A stretch of DNA of 48,930 nt from UBA2283 sp041658955 (GTDB lineage Bacteria > Patescibacteriota > Microgenomatia > UBA12405): assembly GCA_041658955.1 (NCBI GenBank), contig JBAZZE010000008.1, forward strand, positions 1 to 48,930, given 5' to 3'. The notes under the pieces are model-generated. The model did no database searches, was not told the DNA's origin, and worked only from the letters and a program-made list of their open reading frames with translations. Shown here in pieces: positions 7,174 through 15,641 of the stretch (its first letter is position 1; each line of letters opens with the position of its first letter). The position numbers and the translations under genes were made by a program.

Positions 7174-8152
7174 GCTTTTTTTCCTGATCCATAATCACAT
7201 TGACGATGGTTTCGACTGTTAGAAATATAGGGACTGCGAGAAGTGCTCCACCAACTCCACCAATTTTGGCACCGGCGGTTATAGTCAGGATGGTAACCAC
7301 AGGATGAAGGCCAACTGCAGCGCTCATAATTTTGGGGACGATAAAGTTATTTTCTAACTGCTGAACAATGATTCCCCAGATAGTGGCAAAAACAGCTGTT
7401 ATTGGGGTTGAGGTAAGCCCAACCAATGCAGCGAGAACAGTTGCGAGAATAGGTCCTGCAGTGGGGACAACTTCCAACATACCAGCTATAAGGGCAAGTG
7501 GCAGAGCATAATTTAGTCCCAAGGAAATGTAGCCAAGATAGGACAGAATACCGATACTGGTCATTAAAATTAGTTCTCCGTTTACCCAACTGGCCAGACG
7601 AACCTCTAATCGGGTAAAAATTTCTTTCACTAATTTTTGACCTTTTGGGCCAAAAACTTTAGCGGCATAGTGATCTAGATGGGGTCTTTCTAAAAGTAAA
7701 TAAAAAGTCATCACAAAAACTAATAGACCATTTAAAAGATTTGAGAAAAAGGCAATGATTGTCCGAGCAACGTCCGAAGGGATTGATTCGAGAAATTTAA
7801 ACTGCGAAGATAAATCGACGGCGGTAAAACCCATGAATTTTATATTGGTTAAAATCGAAGGAAGAGCACTAATTAATCCAGAAGTTTCATTGACCAAGAT
7901 TGGGATTATCCAAGCTAGAGTAAAGCCAATAAAAGACAAGACAATCGAGTAGATCAAGATGATAGATACAAAACGGGGAATTTTATACTTCTGGAGCCCA
8001 GTTACTGAAGGGTTTAAAACCTCCATGAACATCAAACTAAGAAAAACCAATGTAAGGATGTCTCGAATATACCAGACAAACCAAAGTCCGAGAATAAAAC
8101 CGACAGTAAAGATGATGGTCTTGTAGGTGATCTCAACTTTTTGGGGTTTCAT
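7163..8152 (-). CDS. AI-2E family transporter (PerM/YdiK-like permease)
   Basis: 329 aa polytopic inner-membrane protein. Two N-terminal helices (about 13-50), a third at 58-85, a soluble loop around 90-130, then a C-terminal bundle with GLVFVMTFYLLLERPHL, the basic amphipathic VKEIFTRLEVRLASWVNGEL, and the family-typical LEVVPTAGPIL and QQLENNFIVPKIM. Family members export small molecules or exchange ions; the substrate here is unknown. The gene follows miaA by 20 nt and converges on rnpB. Confidence 0.88.
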   Translation of the reverse strand: MKPQKVEITYKTIIFTVGFILGLWFVWYIRDILTLVFLSLMFMEVLNPSVTGLQKYKIPRFVSIILIYSIVLSFIGFTLAWIIPILVNETSGLISALPSILTNIKFMGFTAVDLSSQFKFLESIPSDVARTIIAFFSNLLNGLLVFVMTFYLLLERPHLDHYAAKVFGPKGQKLVKEIFTRLEVRLASWVNGELILMTSIGILSYLGYISLGLNYALPLALIAGMLEVVPTAGPILATVLAALVGLTSTPITAVFATIWGIIVQQLENNFIVPKIMSAAVGLHPVVTILTITAGAKIGGVGGALLAVPIFLTVETIVNVIMDQEKKPSK

Positions 8153-8172
8153 AATGGTATTAATAAAGATAA

Positions 8173-9081
8173 TTAATGATTAATTTCATTGTACCATTGA
8201 CCAATTATTTTTGTGATTGACCGGATATTTTTAGCCTTGGTTATATCAACAACATGAGCTGAGTGGTATTGTTTAAACCAAGTTTTTTGATGTCGAGCAT
8301 CAGCATGCTCGGCAAACTTCCACAACTCAATAGCTTTTTGAAGATTAATTTTGTGATGATAGTAATCTTGGAAAACATGGTAGCAAGAAACTTCGAGTCC
8401 TGGGTCAGTCCACTTATATTTCGCTAATAGAGTATCAAGCTCCTGAAGATGACCGATTTCGATTCTTTTATGAACTCGTTTATCAATTCGAGGAAATAGG
8501 AAAGCATTAGGAGCGGTAAGAGTAACATGGAAGATATCAAACTTTTCTTCTGGTGGAGGAAAATTTATTGTTTTATTTCTTAATAACTTGATTTCAATTT
8601 TTCTGACTAATCTTCGAGGATTGTTAATATCAGAGTTATTTAATTTCTGATAAGTAGTTTTATCTAAATAACTTAGTAAAAATTTTAAAACTGAAGTGGG
8701 AAGCTTTTCCAAAAAAAACCTGAGTAAACTGTTTTTATTGGTCCCAAAGTTTGAGTATTTTTGACTAATAATTGAATCAATATAAAGCCCACTACACCCC
8801 ACAACAATTGGGAGAATATTTTGACGATGGAGATCTTTAATTTTTTGAAGTGCTAAAGCTTGATAAGTAGCGACAGAAAATCGAAAAGAGGGGTCAACTA
8901 CATCTATTAAATGGATTGGGGTGCCAAGGGGGTGGTCTTTACCAACCCCAATATCTAAACCTTTATACACTTGACGAGAATCAGCAGAAATAATTTCACC
9001 ACCAACTGTTGCGGCTATCTTGACAGCGAGATCAGTTTTTCCTGTAGCTGTTGGACCAGAAATTATGAGTATTTTATTCAC
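8173..9081 (-). CDS. miaA: tRNA dimethylallyltransferase MiaA
   Basis: 302 aa from GTG at 9081. It transfers an isoprenyl group to A37 of tRNAs reading UNN codons. The P-loop GPTATGKTD is near the N-terminus, followed by ISADSRQVYKGLDIGVGK (substrate/metal region), HLIDVVDP and RRLVRKIEI. The start is set by a TAGTG junction: the stop of the upstream 66-aa gene shares its G with this GTG. A longer frame upstream overlaps that gene in a different frame and adds 33 residues unlike MiaA, so it was rejected. A divergent C-terminal third with HARHQKTWFKQ is retained. Confidence 0.9.
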   Translation of the reverse strand: MNKILIISGPTATGKTDLAVKIAATVGGEIISADSRQVYKGLDIGVGKDHPLGTPIHLIDVVDPSFRFSVATYQALALQKIKDLHRQNILPIVVGCSGLYIDSIISQKYSNFGTNKNSLLRFFLEKLPTSVLKFLLSYLDKTTYQKLNNSDINNPRRLVRKIEIKLLRNKTINFPPPEEKFDIFHVTLTAPNAFLFPRIDKRVHKRIEIGHLQELDTLLAKYKWTDPGLEVSCYHVFQDYYHHKINLQKAIELWKFAEHADARHQKTWFKQYHSAHVVDITKAKNIRSITKIIGQWYNEINH

Positions 9082-9281
9082 TACTTGTTGGCTTCGTTTG
9101 GAAGCGGTTGGCGATAACTTATTGAGTAGATACCACCGTCTTCTTTGCGAATGACAACTTGGGCAATGGAAGTAGAGCAATCGCCTCGGACTAATGGACT
9201 AGATGCGTACATGACACCCAGATCTATAAAGTGTTGAGCGGGAAGAATGGTTACTTCGATAAGGTTAGGGGTTGCTGACAT
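9081..9281 (-). CDS. Hypothetical 66-aa protein, coupled to miaA
   Basis: 66 aa with no family I recognise and no TM. Visible stretches are a predicted strand LIEVTILPAQHF near the start and the pattern SIAQVVIRKEDGGIYSISYRQ, which looks like a beta hairpin. It starts 8 nt after a perfect -10 box and ends in a one-base overlap with miaA (TAGTG), so it is probably translated and drives miaA expression. It could be a leader-type ORF or a small beta-rich protein. Confidence 0.55.
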   Translation of the reverse strand: MSATPNLIEVTILPAQHFIDLGVMYASSPLVRGDCSTSIAQVVIRKEDGGIYSISYRQPLPNEANK

Positions 9282-9289
9282 AGTGAGAT

Positions 9290-9295
9290 ATTATA
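9290..9295 (-). promoter_or_regulatory. -10 box for the 66-aa / miaA / permease operon
   Basis: Minus-strand TATAAT, 8 nt upstream of the ATG at 9281. It overlaps the ychF stop codon, so the promoter is embedded in the end of the upstream gene. Confidence 0.5.
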
Positions 9296-10355
9296 CATTA
9301 AACCTAAATTCAACAATATCATCGGGATGCATCACATAACTTCGACCTTCATGACGAAGGAGACCCTTAGTTTTGGCTACTTCCCAACCATTGTTGGCAA
9401 CGAAGTCTGAGTAGGAAATAATTTCGGCCATAATAAATCCCCTTTCAAAGTCAGTATGGATGACTCCGGCGGCTTGAGGAGCAGTACTGCCAACTGGAAT
9501 AGTCCAAGCACGAACTTCTTTGACGCCGGCGGTGTAATATGACTGGAGACCCAGAGTATTGTAGGCTTTTTGGATAACCCGCTCGAGTCCAGAGGACTCT
9601 ACACCCAACTCTTTAAGATAATTAACTTGGTCTTCTTTGGGTAGTTCAGATAATTCAAATTCAACCTTGGCACAGACGGGAATGACGTTTTCGAGAGAGG
9701 TTTGAAAATTACTAATATTTTGATAAGTGTCCTCATCGACATTGGCGACAATAAAGTAAGGCTTGTTAGTGAGTAAAAAGAATTCCTTGGCAAATTGTTT
9801 TTCTTCGTCATCGAGAACCATGTTAATAGTCAATATCCCCTTTTCTAATTCGGCTTTAAGCTTGCCAGCAAAAGCAAATTTTTTGGTCTTACTTTCTTTG
9901 GGGTTATTTTTATAGGAGCTAAGGTATTTATCGACTGATTCTAAGTCTTTAATTATTAATTCGGTACAAATGACTTCAAAATCACCTTGGGGGTCGACAG
10001 AACCCTCTCGAATAATATTGGGGTCAGAAAAGTTACGGACAACATGACAGATAGCATCGCAATCACGGATGTTGGTTAAAAATTTGTTGCCAAGACCTTC
10101 ACCAGTACTGGCACCTTTGACGAGACCAGCAATGTCGACAAACTCAACAATAGCCGGAACTATTTTGTTGGTTTTGACGATATCGCCCAAAACAGGGAGT
10201 TTGTGATCGGGAACTTCGACGACTCCGACATTGGGATCAATAGTACAGAAAGGATAATTGGAGGCATCGGCGACTTTTTTACCAAGGAGCGCATTAAATA
10301 GGGTTGATTTACCAACATTGGGAAGACCAACAATGGCGATACTAAGATTGGACAT
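9291..10355 (-). CDS. ychF: Ribosome-binding ATPase YchF (Obg family)
   Basis: 354 aa. A P-loop NTPase that binds ribosomes and hydrolyses ATP. G1 is GLPNVGKS (10-17), G2/G3 region NYPFCTIDPNVG and VDIAGLVKGAS, and the G4 position reads NVDE instead of NKxD, the change that gives YchF its ATP preference. A coiled-coil insert (about 130-190) is followed by a C-terminal TGS domain with VRAWTIPVGSTAPQAAGVIH. Length is close to the family norm. The -10 box is 5 nt before the start. Confidence 0.95.
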   Translation of the reverse strand: MSNLSIAIVGLPNVGKSTLFNALLGKKVADASNYPFCTIDPNVGVVEVPDHKLPVLGDIVKTNKIVPAIVEFVDIAGLVKGASTGEGLGNKFLTNIRDCDAICHVVRNFSDPNIIREGSVDPQGDFEVICTELIIKDLESVDKYLSSYKNNPKESKTKKFAFAGKLKAELEKGILTINMVLDDEEKQFAKEFFLLTNKPYFIVANVDEDTYQNISNFQTSLENVIPVCAKVEFELSELPKEDQVNYLKELGVESSGLERVIQKAYNTLGLQSYYTAGVKEVRAWTIPVGSTAPQAAGVIHTDFERGFIMAEIISYSDFVANNGWEVAKTKGLLRHEGRSYVMHPDDIVEFRFNV

Positions 10356-10360
10356 GAGAT

Positions 10361-10366
10361 ATTGTA
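10361..10366 (-). promoter_or_regulatory. -10 box of ychF, leaderless type
   Basis: Minus-strand TACAAT with only 5 nt to the ATG at 10355; no room for a Shine-Dalgarno. Confidence 0.45.
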
Positions 10367-10477
10367 CTATAAGTCAAAATTAGTGCTTGGAGTTAGAGCT
10401 AGATCTTGAGGCAACAACAACCACCGAGCATGTTTTTTTACAATTCATTGAGATAAACCTGTCAGAAAACATTATAT

Positions 10478-11857
10478 TTATAAATTATAATATGTTTTCA
10501 TATTGGGATCGTGTTTAAGCCATATGTTCAATATTTTTTTAGCGACAGAGATTGATTTGACAGATTGATTTTGTAGTATCTGAGTGACTAAAAGGCTGGC
10601 GTCGTGGTTACAAAATGCAGTCACATGTCTTTCAATCTGGCTAAGATGTGGCATCAGGGCTTCGTCAACTATTTTCTTTGGGAAGAGGTATGGACCTTCA
10701 ACTGAGATACCACTTTTATTTATTTTGGCTGGCAGCTCAACAATTAAATGATCAGGCAGTTGAGGAATGGCACCGTTGTTAGTTATATTTACTATCTGGG
10801 TTGAGGTGACGTTTGTCACCATTGACACTATGATGGGAATTACTTGCCACTCGCTGTATTGTTCAGGAAACAGATCACTAACAGGAATTTTTCCATTCGC
10901 TGCCAATTCGATACCATCTGAGTTTTGCTGTCTTTGATTCATCTTACCAATAAAACCTGGTCTGGAATCACGCCCACCCACTGGCCCATAAAGCTGTTGC
11001 TCTAGCTGAAAATTTTTGTGCCATCTGTGCATATGCGGTTGACTTGCACGCACGGTATCACCAACTGGGAATAGTCCAAAATGTTTGTACATTTTGAATG
11101 CAGCGGGTGATAATTGATAGTCTTGGCCCTCAAGGTATGCCAAGACGTATTTACAATATTTTGGAGCTACATCATCAGCCCACTTTTTTAGTCGAGGATA
11201 CGCATCTTCGCCACGATGTTTAAAGTCTAAAAGCCTCAGATTATGATTAATTCCTGCGATAATTGATTCGGTTTCATCTGGTTTCATTCCTAGAAGCCCG
11301 AAGACTTGTTCCATTTTTTTTGAACCGTGACACACTCCAATGAAATTTACCTTTGTCAACCGACTAATAATGGTCCCTGCTTCGGCGACAGGGTTAGAAC
11401 ACTGAATGAGGGTTGCAGATGGGTTATGTTTTTCGATTTCCTTGGCCACTGTTAGTAGGAAGTTTAGCTGCTCAAATCGAGCATGAGCTTCAATTGGTCC
11501 CTCGATCCCAGTTTCTTTTTTTATTTCAGCAGCAATATCTGTGTTTGCAGACCAACCACCTTGAAGAGCAGAGTTTATGACAAAGTCAGCATCAGTGATG
11601 GCATCAACCAGAGAGGTTTTGGTCTCAACTGTGATATTGGCTCTAATTTGGTCAGAGTATTTCTGACATACTTTTGCAACTTGCGCCAACCTGGACTGAT
11701 TTATGTCATAGAATATAACTCGCGATCCAAAAAGACACGAAGATCGGCAGATATCACCAAAAATATCTATAGTAAAAGTTGGACTCCCCGCACCAATAAA
11801 TGAGATCGTAACCGACTTACTTGTATGCAGCTGTTTCATGTCATTGTTTTTTAACAA
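10478..11857 (-). CDS. Glycoside hydrolase family 4 enzyme (alpha-galactosidase/glucosidase type)
   Basis: 459 aa from TTG at 11857, or 453 from ATG at 11839. GH4 enzymes cleave glycosides by an NAD+- and Mn2+-dependent redox-elimination mechanism. Visible: the Rossmann start ISFIGAGSPTFT (18-29), CSNPVAEAG (153-161), the metal Cys-His pair in GVCHG (C176, H177) and a second metal His in GINHN (H205). Substrate (alpha-galactoside, galacturonide or a phosphorylated sugar) cannot be set from sequence. A TAAAAT box lies exactly 6 nt before the TTG, which favours that start. The gene stands alone, with about 120 nt before ychF. Confidence 0.85.
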   Translation of the reverse strand: MLKNNDMKQLHTSKSVTISFIGAGSPTFTIDIFGDICRSSCLFGSRVIFYDINQSRLAQVAKVCQKYSDQIRANITVETKTSLVDAITDADFVINSALQGGWSANTDIAAEIKKETGIEGPIEAHARFEQLNFLLTVAKEIEKHNPSATLIQCSNPVAEAGTIISRLTKVNFIGVCHGSKKMEQVFGLLGMKPDETESIIAGINHNLRLLDFKHRGEDAYPRLKKWADDVAPKYCKYVLAYLEGQDYQLSPAAFKMYKHFGLFPVGDTVRASQPHMHRWHKNFQLEQQLYGPVGGRDSRPGFIGKMNQRQQNSDGIELAANGKIPVSDLFPEQYSEWQVIPIIVSMVTNVTSTQIVNITNNGAIPQLPDHLIVELPAKINKSGISVEGPYLFPKKIVDEALMPHLSQIERHVTAFCNHDASLLVTQILQNQSVKSISVAKKILNIWLKHDPNMKTYYNL

Positions 11858-11863
11858 TGGTGT

Positions 11864-11869
11864 ATTTTA
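11864..11869 (-). promoter_or_regulatory. -10 box of the GH4 gene
   Basis: Minus-strand TAAAAT, 6 nt upstream of the TTG at 11857, matching the spacing of other apparently leaderless genes here. Confidence 0.35.
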
Positions 11870-12042
11870 CAACCTATTACTGATTTTTGATATATAACTA
11901 ATATGTAATGATTTTTAAGTAATATTTACTACTTATACTGACCTATAGTGGGATTAGTATGGTTTGAAAAATACAGACAGAGAAGATGGTAATAATTAAA
12001 TTAACTGAAAATACCAAGAGAATTCCAATGCCGTAAATTAGA

Positions 12043-12048
12043 TATAAT
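12043..12048 (+). promoter_or_regulatory. -10 box, leaderless promoter of the 256-aa orphan
   Basis: TATAAT with 6 nt to the ATG at 12055; no Shine-Dalgarno is possible. Confidence 0.5.
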
Positions 12049-12054
12049 GACATA

Positions 12055-12825
12055 ATGGACTACCCCAAACATTTAGGCGAAAAAATACGAACTAAAGTAG
12101 CAACATCATATTTGAAACATGAACTTCGAAAACTTTTTCCAAGTATTAGTGAACCGGAAATTGAAGGATTAATTGTCAATAAAAACCTAGCTATCCCGCG
12201 TGATTTTTGGAACGGAGTCCATGGAGTGGGAATGGGATTCAAACTACATATTGGCTTTATCTACTTAAATACTGCCGAAAACATCAGTTGGTCTTTTGAA
12301 ACTATTGACATAAAGTCAATAAACTTTGGGGTAGATAGGGATTTGACCCGTATGGCTGGTTCTAGGTCAGTAGAAAAGATAGTTGAGTATCTTCGTGCTA
12401 ATCCGAAAACGTATGATAAATATTTGGAAGAATTCAAAATGAATTGGGTAGAAGACAAACAAAGAGAAACCGATCCGATAATAATATGTGAAAAGAAAGA
12501 CGGATTGGCGATATATGAGGGCAACGGTCGATTGGAAAAACTAATACTAGACAATAGAGAAAAAACAAAGGGGTACGTCGGAAGATATACAACTTCTGAA
12601 AAGAGACCTTTAAACTATTGGCTACCAACAAGTTTAATCATGGATTTATTGTTATTTGTGTATCAGGCAATAGAAGAAGATGATCAGGATTTATTTGAAA
12701 GTCAGATAAAAGTCATAAGAAATATGTTAAGAGATTCTGAGAGTGGTAAAAAAGAGTTCATTGAAAGAGCACTATCAAGTAAGAAAGAATATCGAGAACC
12801 AATATTGACGGCATTGGGGATATAA
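12055..12825 (+). CDS. Hypothetical protein with ParB/Srx-like EGNGRL motif
   Basis: 256 aa, not assigned to a named family. The middle reads like a ParB/sulfiredoxin-fold domain: IDIKSINFGVD (about 85-94), a helix with RSVEKIVEYLRANP, then DPIIICEKKDGLAIYEGNGRLEKLI split over residues 140-164, where EGNGRL (155-160) sits at the place of the ParB-type DGxHR motif. The C-terminal 70 residues are helical and charged. No helix-turn-helix is evident, so a chromosome-partition ParB is unlikely. It is monocistronic, with a perfect -10 upstream and a bidirectional terminator downstream shared with the HU gene. Confidence 0.6.
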   Translation: MDYPKHLGEKIRTKVATSYLKHELRKLFPSISEPEIEGLIVNKNLAIPRDFWNGVHGVGMGFKLHIGFIYLNTAENISWSFETIDIKSINFGVDRDLTRMAGSRSVEKIVEYLRANPKTYDKYLEEFKMNWVEDKQRETDPIIICEKKDGLAIYEGNGRLEKLILDNREKTKGYVGRYTTSEKRPLNYWLPTSLIMDLLLFVYQAIEEDDQDLFESQIKVIRNMLRDSESGKKEFIERALSSKKEYREPILTALGI

Positions 12826-12845
12826 AAAAGATCGATGATATAGAT

Positions 12846-12877
12846 AAAAAAACTCCCTCGCGAACGAGGGAGTTTTA
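12846..12877. terminator. Bidirectional terminator between the 256-aa orphan and the HU gene
   Basis: A 9-bp perfect stem ACTCCCTCG / CGAGGGAGT with a CGAA tetraloop lies at 12852-12873. It is flanked by A6 on the left and TTTT on the right, so it can stop convergent transcripts from both sides. Confidence 0.85.
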
Positions 12878-12895
12878 GTTACAAATAAGAATTGC

Positions 12896-13168
12896 TTATT
12901 TGACCATTTTCTTGATCTTGGTACCAGGAATGTATCTTGGCATGCGGCGAGCAACAATCTTTTTGGATTCTTTGCTTCCGATAGCTTTGATGGTCTTGGC
13001 TTTGAACATTTTGGTTTTGAAGGTTCCGAAACCGGAGAGTTTAACAACTTCACCATTTCCAAGAGCTTTCATAATTTCATTAAGGAAAGTTTCAACAGCT
13101 ACTTTAGCTGCCTTTTTGGAAAGCTTTGCTTTTTGGGAGACGACTTCGATTAGATCTTTTTTGGTCAT
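12896..13168 (-). CDS. hup: HU/IHF family DNA-binding protein
   Basis: 90 aa nucleoid protein. It has the N-terminal helical dimer body with LIEVVSQKAKLSKKAAKVAV, then VKLSGFGTFKTK (about 41-52), the hallmark HU strand region. The flexible arm and the end of the protein are highly basic, and RRMPRYIPGTKI carries the intercalating-proline region in a variant form. Length is standard. TATAAA lies 10 nt upstream of the ATG. Confidence 0.95.
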   Translation of the reverse strand: MTKKDLIEVVSQKAKLSKKAAKVAVETFLNEIMKALGNGEVVKLSGFGTFKTKMFKAKTIKAIGSKESKKIVARRMPRYIPGTKIKKMVK

Positions 13169-13226
13169 AATTTGTTAATTTATAATTCATCTATCATTCT
13201 AGCCAATTATTCGGCAATTGCAAGCA

Positions 13227-14864
13227 TTATTCATTATTTTTCACCGCACTTTTATTGATCTTACTTCCAACTATTACGGAACTGGTGCGGGTTTCGCGTA
13301 TACAGGTCACTTTGATCTGACCAGCCCACTTTGCTTCTTCGTCGAGTTTTTCGGCAATATTTTGACTTAAGACTGTTGCTTCAGCATCAGAAACCTGGTT
13401 CGGTTCGACAATAACCATAACCTCTCTTCCAGCCTGATATGCAGCCACACTAATGACACCTGGGAAGCCTTTGGCGACTTCTTCGATGTTTTTCATACGT
13501 TTTAAGTATTCTTCATGGACTTCGTAACGAGCACCGGGACGAGCACCTGAGGCGGCGTCACCGACATAAACAATGGCTGATTCAACTGATGAGAAGGCTT
13601 TTTCTTCATGGTGTTCGGCGACAGCATTAATGACGGCTTGAGGAAGCTTGTGTTGACGTAGTAGGTCGACACCTAGTTCAACGTGAGTACCTTCTTGATC
13701 AGTAATAACTTTACCAATGTCATGAAGTAAAGTACCGAGACGAACAGTATTGACGTCAGCGTGGAGCTCATTGGCAATATTGACGGCAATCTTAGTTGCT
13801 TCAACGGTATGCTTAGCAAGATTTTGACCATAAGAAAAACGGAATTTAAATTTTCCAATAGTCTTAATGATTTCGACAGGAAGATTGAAGACACCGACTT
13901 CCTGACAAATTCTTTTACCTTCATTTAGGAGAATTTTATCCATTTCAGTCTTTGTTTGAGCAACAATTTGTTCAATTTTGACTGGTTGGATACGACCATC
14001 ACGGATTAATTTTTCTAAACTTTGTTTGGCAATCTCTCGACGGGTCGAGTCAAAACTGGAAATTCGGATATCATTGGTCTCATCAAGTTCGAGCTCGACA
14101 CCAGTAGCTTTTTCAAAGGCTCGGATATTACGACCTTCACGACCGATAATCTTACCTTTGATCTTGTCATCAGGAAGTGAGATGGTAGAGACGGTGTATT
14201 CGGCGACAGTATCGGTAATACCGTGTTGAATTGATTCGGCTAATATTTCTTTAGCTAACTCTTCTTCTCTTTGATGGAGATCTTCTTTGGTTTCTTCAAT
14301 CTTCTTTGCAATCCAATCACTCATCTTTTTCTCAGTACTACTGATTATGAGTTGCTTGGCTTTGGCAACATCTAGTCCGGATATAGTTTCTAGTTTTTCT
14401 AGTTGTTTGCGATAGAGGTCATCGAGTTGATCGGTTTTGGTTTTTAGACCAGCAGTTTGAGTATCAACAGCCCGTTCTTTTTGGATAAGATATTGTTCTT
14501 TTTCATCAAGAGATTTGAGTCTTTGGAAAATTTCAGCTTCTTTAGTCTTAGCTTCGGACTCTAAGCGCTTGGCGTTTTGAAGAGTAGCCTGAGCATCAGC
14601 TAATGCTTGATTAATCTGAGCTGTGGGAACTGGCGCTGGAGCTGGTGCGGGGGTAGGTTGAACTACTGGAGCCTGAACTGGAGTCGCTGCTTTGGCACCT
14701 TTAGTGGCTTTGGTAGCTTTTTTGGGTGAAAAGACAACTCGATTGTTGTCACCGTTTGCTGCGGGCGCAATAGGAGTTGCTGAAGTAGAGGTGGAACTGG
14801 TAACTGTTGTGTCGGAATGCGACGAAAAAATATCCTTAAACTTGGATAAAAACGAATTGAACAT
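13227..14864 (-). CDS. rny: Ribonuclease Y without an evident membrane anchor
   Basis: 545 aa endoribonuclease that initiates mRNA decay. In order: a polar N-terminus with a Ser/Thr-rich and then Pro/Ala-rich low-complexity linker (about 15-82), a long coiled coil (84-215), a KH domain with GKIIGREGRNIRAFE (237-251), and the HD domain with LLHDIGK (metal His-Asp at 381-382) and VAEHHEEK. Most RNase Y proteins begin with a TM helix; here residues 1-14 (MFNSFLSKFKDIFS) could at most form an amphipathic helix. An AGGAGG ribosome binding site precedes the ATG. The gene is 144 nt downstream of recX. Confidence 0.9.
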   Translation of the reverse strand: MFNSFLSKFKDIFSSHSDTTVTSSTSTSATPIAPAANGDNNRVVFSPKKATKATKGAKAATPVQAPVVQPTPAPAPAPVPTAQINQALADAQATLQNAKRLESEAKTKEAEIFQRLKSLDEKEQYLIQKERAVDTQTAGLKTKTDQLDDLYRKQLEKLETISGLDVAKAKQLIISSTEKKMSDWIAKKIEETKEDLHQREEELAKEILAESIQHGITDTVAEYTVSTISLPDDKIKGKIIGREGRNIRAFEKATGVELELDETNDIRISSFDSTRREIAKQSLEKLIRDGRIQPVKIEQIVAQTKTEMDKILLNEGKRICQEVGVFNLPVEIIKTIGKFKFRFSYGQNLAKHTVEATKIAVNIANELHADVNTVRLGTLLHDIGKVITDQEGTHVELGVDLLRQHKLPQAVINAVAEHHEEKAFSSVESAIVYVGDAASGARPGARYEVHEEYLKRMKNIEEVAKGFPGVISVAAYQAGREVMVIVEPNQVSDAEATVLSQNIAEKLDEEAKWAGQIKVTCIRETRTSSVIVGSKINKSAVKNNE

Positions 14865-15008
14865 GAAGTCCTCCTGTTACTTTTATTTGATCAAAGAATC
14901 CTATCCTTGCGGTGTAAAGAACGTGCGACGGGAATAATCTAGAGAAATTGTGATCAATTTAATAAAAGTAAAAATATATAAATAAAAATTGCTTGTAAGC
15001 TACCTATT

Positions 15009-15641
15009 CTACCTAACTTCACCTATTTCGTCAATTGCAGTTTTTATGAATTCTATGGGAAAACCTTTGCGAGCAAGATTGCTGACAAGCTTATTTTTAA
15101 CATTATAATCCGCCAAATTGTAAGAACTATACTTTTTGATAATGATATTTTTTATCTTGGTGATCTCTACAGAGGAATCTAACTTGGGAGCGTAGGTGAT
15201 ACCTTGCTGTCGCAATAGATAAGAAATTTCAGCTGAAGACTTTCGAGGATACTTGCGTAAAAGATGGTCAACGTATCCTTGATTATCAATTAATCCATCA
15301 TCAACTATCCTTTGCACAGTTGAGTCAATAAGTGGGTAAATCAGGTCCAAAGAAAAGTTGTATTTGAATTTTAGTTTTTGACAATAGATTTTTAATTTTT
15401 GTTGGAGCGATTTTTCAGTTTTTGGTGAGATGGCTATCTGACGCAATGAATACTCCAAAAGTAGGTAGGTAGCAGAGGCAACAAGAATAGTCTGAAAAAA
15501 ATCAGACGAAATGTCGGTGAACTTGGAAAGTTTTAGACGGACAATATCATCAACCTTAAAGGGAAGCAGAGTACCATCGTCGAACTTTAACCAAACTTGT
15601 TGCTGACTTTTACGACTAGGACTTATCGTTATTATCTGCAT
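15009..15641 (-). CDS. recX: Regulatory protein RecX
   Basis: 210 aa. Modulates RecA filaments. The helical-repeat RecX pattern is visible: LLEYSLRQIAISPKTEKSL (R-x3-S/T-x2-EL-like), a second repeat with VDDGLIDNQGYVDHLL, and a third with LARKGFPIEFIKTAIDE. The first 55 residues form an extra beta-rich segment seen in longer RecX proteins. The start lies inside the end of recA (26-nt overlap), so recA-recX are co-expressed, the usual arrangement. Confidence 0.85.
   Translation of the reverse strand: MQIITISPSRKSQQQVWLKFDDGTLLPFKVDDIVRLKLSKFTDISSDFFQTILVASATYLLLEYSLRQIAISPKTEKSLQQKLKIYCQKLKFKYNFSLDLIYPLIDSTVQRIVDDGLIDNQGYVDHLLRKYPRKSSAEISYLLRQQGITYAPKLDSSVEITKIKNIIIKKYSSYNLADYNVKNKLVSNLARKGFPIEFIKTAIDEIGEVR

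Noticed and set aside
10465..10499. AT-rich inverted repeat at the end of the GH4 gene (GAAAACAT...ATGTTTTC)
   Set aside because: Only 8 bp pair cleanly, there is no T-run after it on the minus strand, and AT-rich palindromes are expected by chance; not called as a terminator.
11483..11803. 106-codon plus-strand ORF
   Set aside because: Antisense to the GH4 gene, whose motifs are intact across the same stretch.
14610..14720. Repeated Pro/Ala codons in rny as a possible tandem repeat or CRISPR-like array
   Set aside because: It is coding low-complexity sequence in frame with RNase Y, with no regular repeat unit or spacers.
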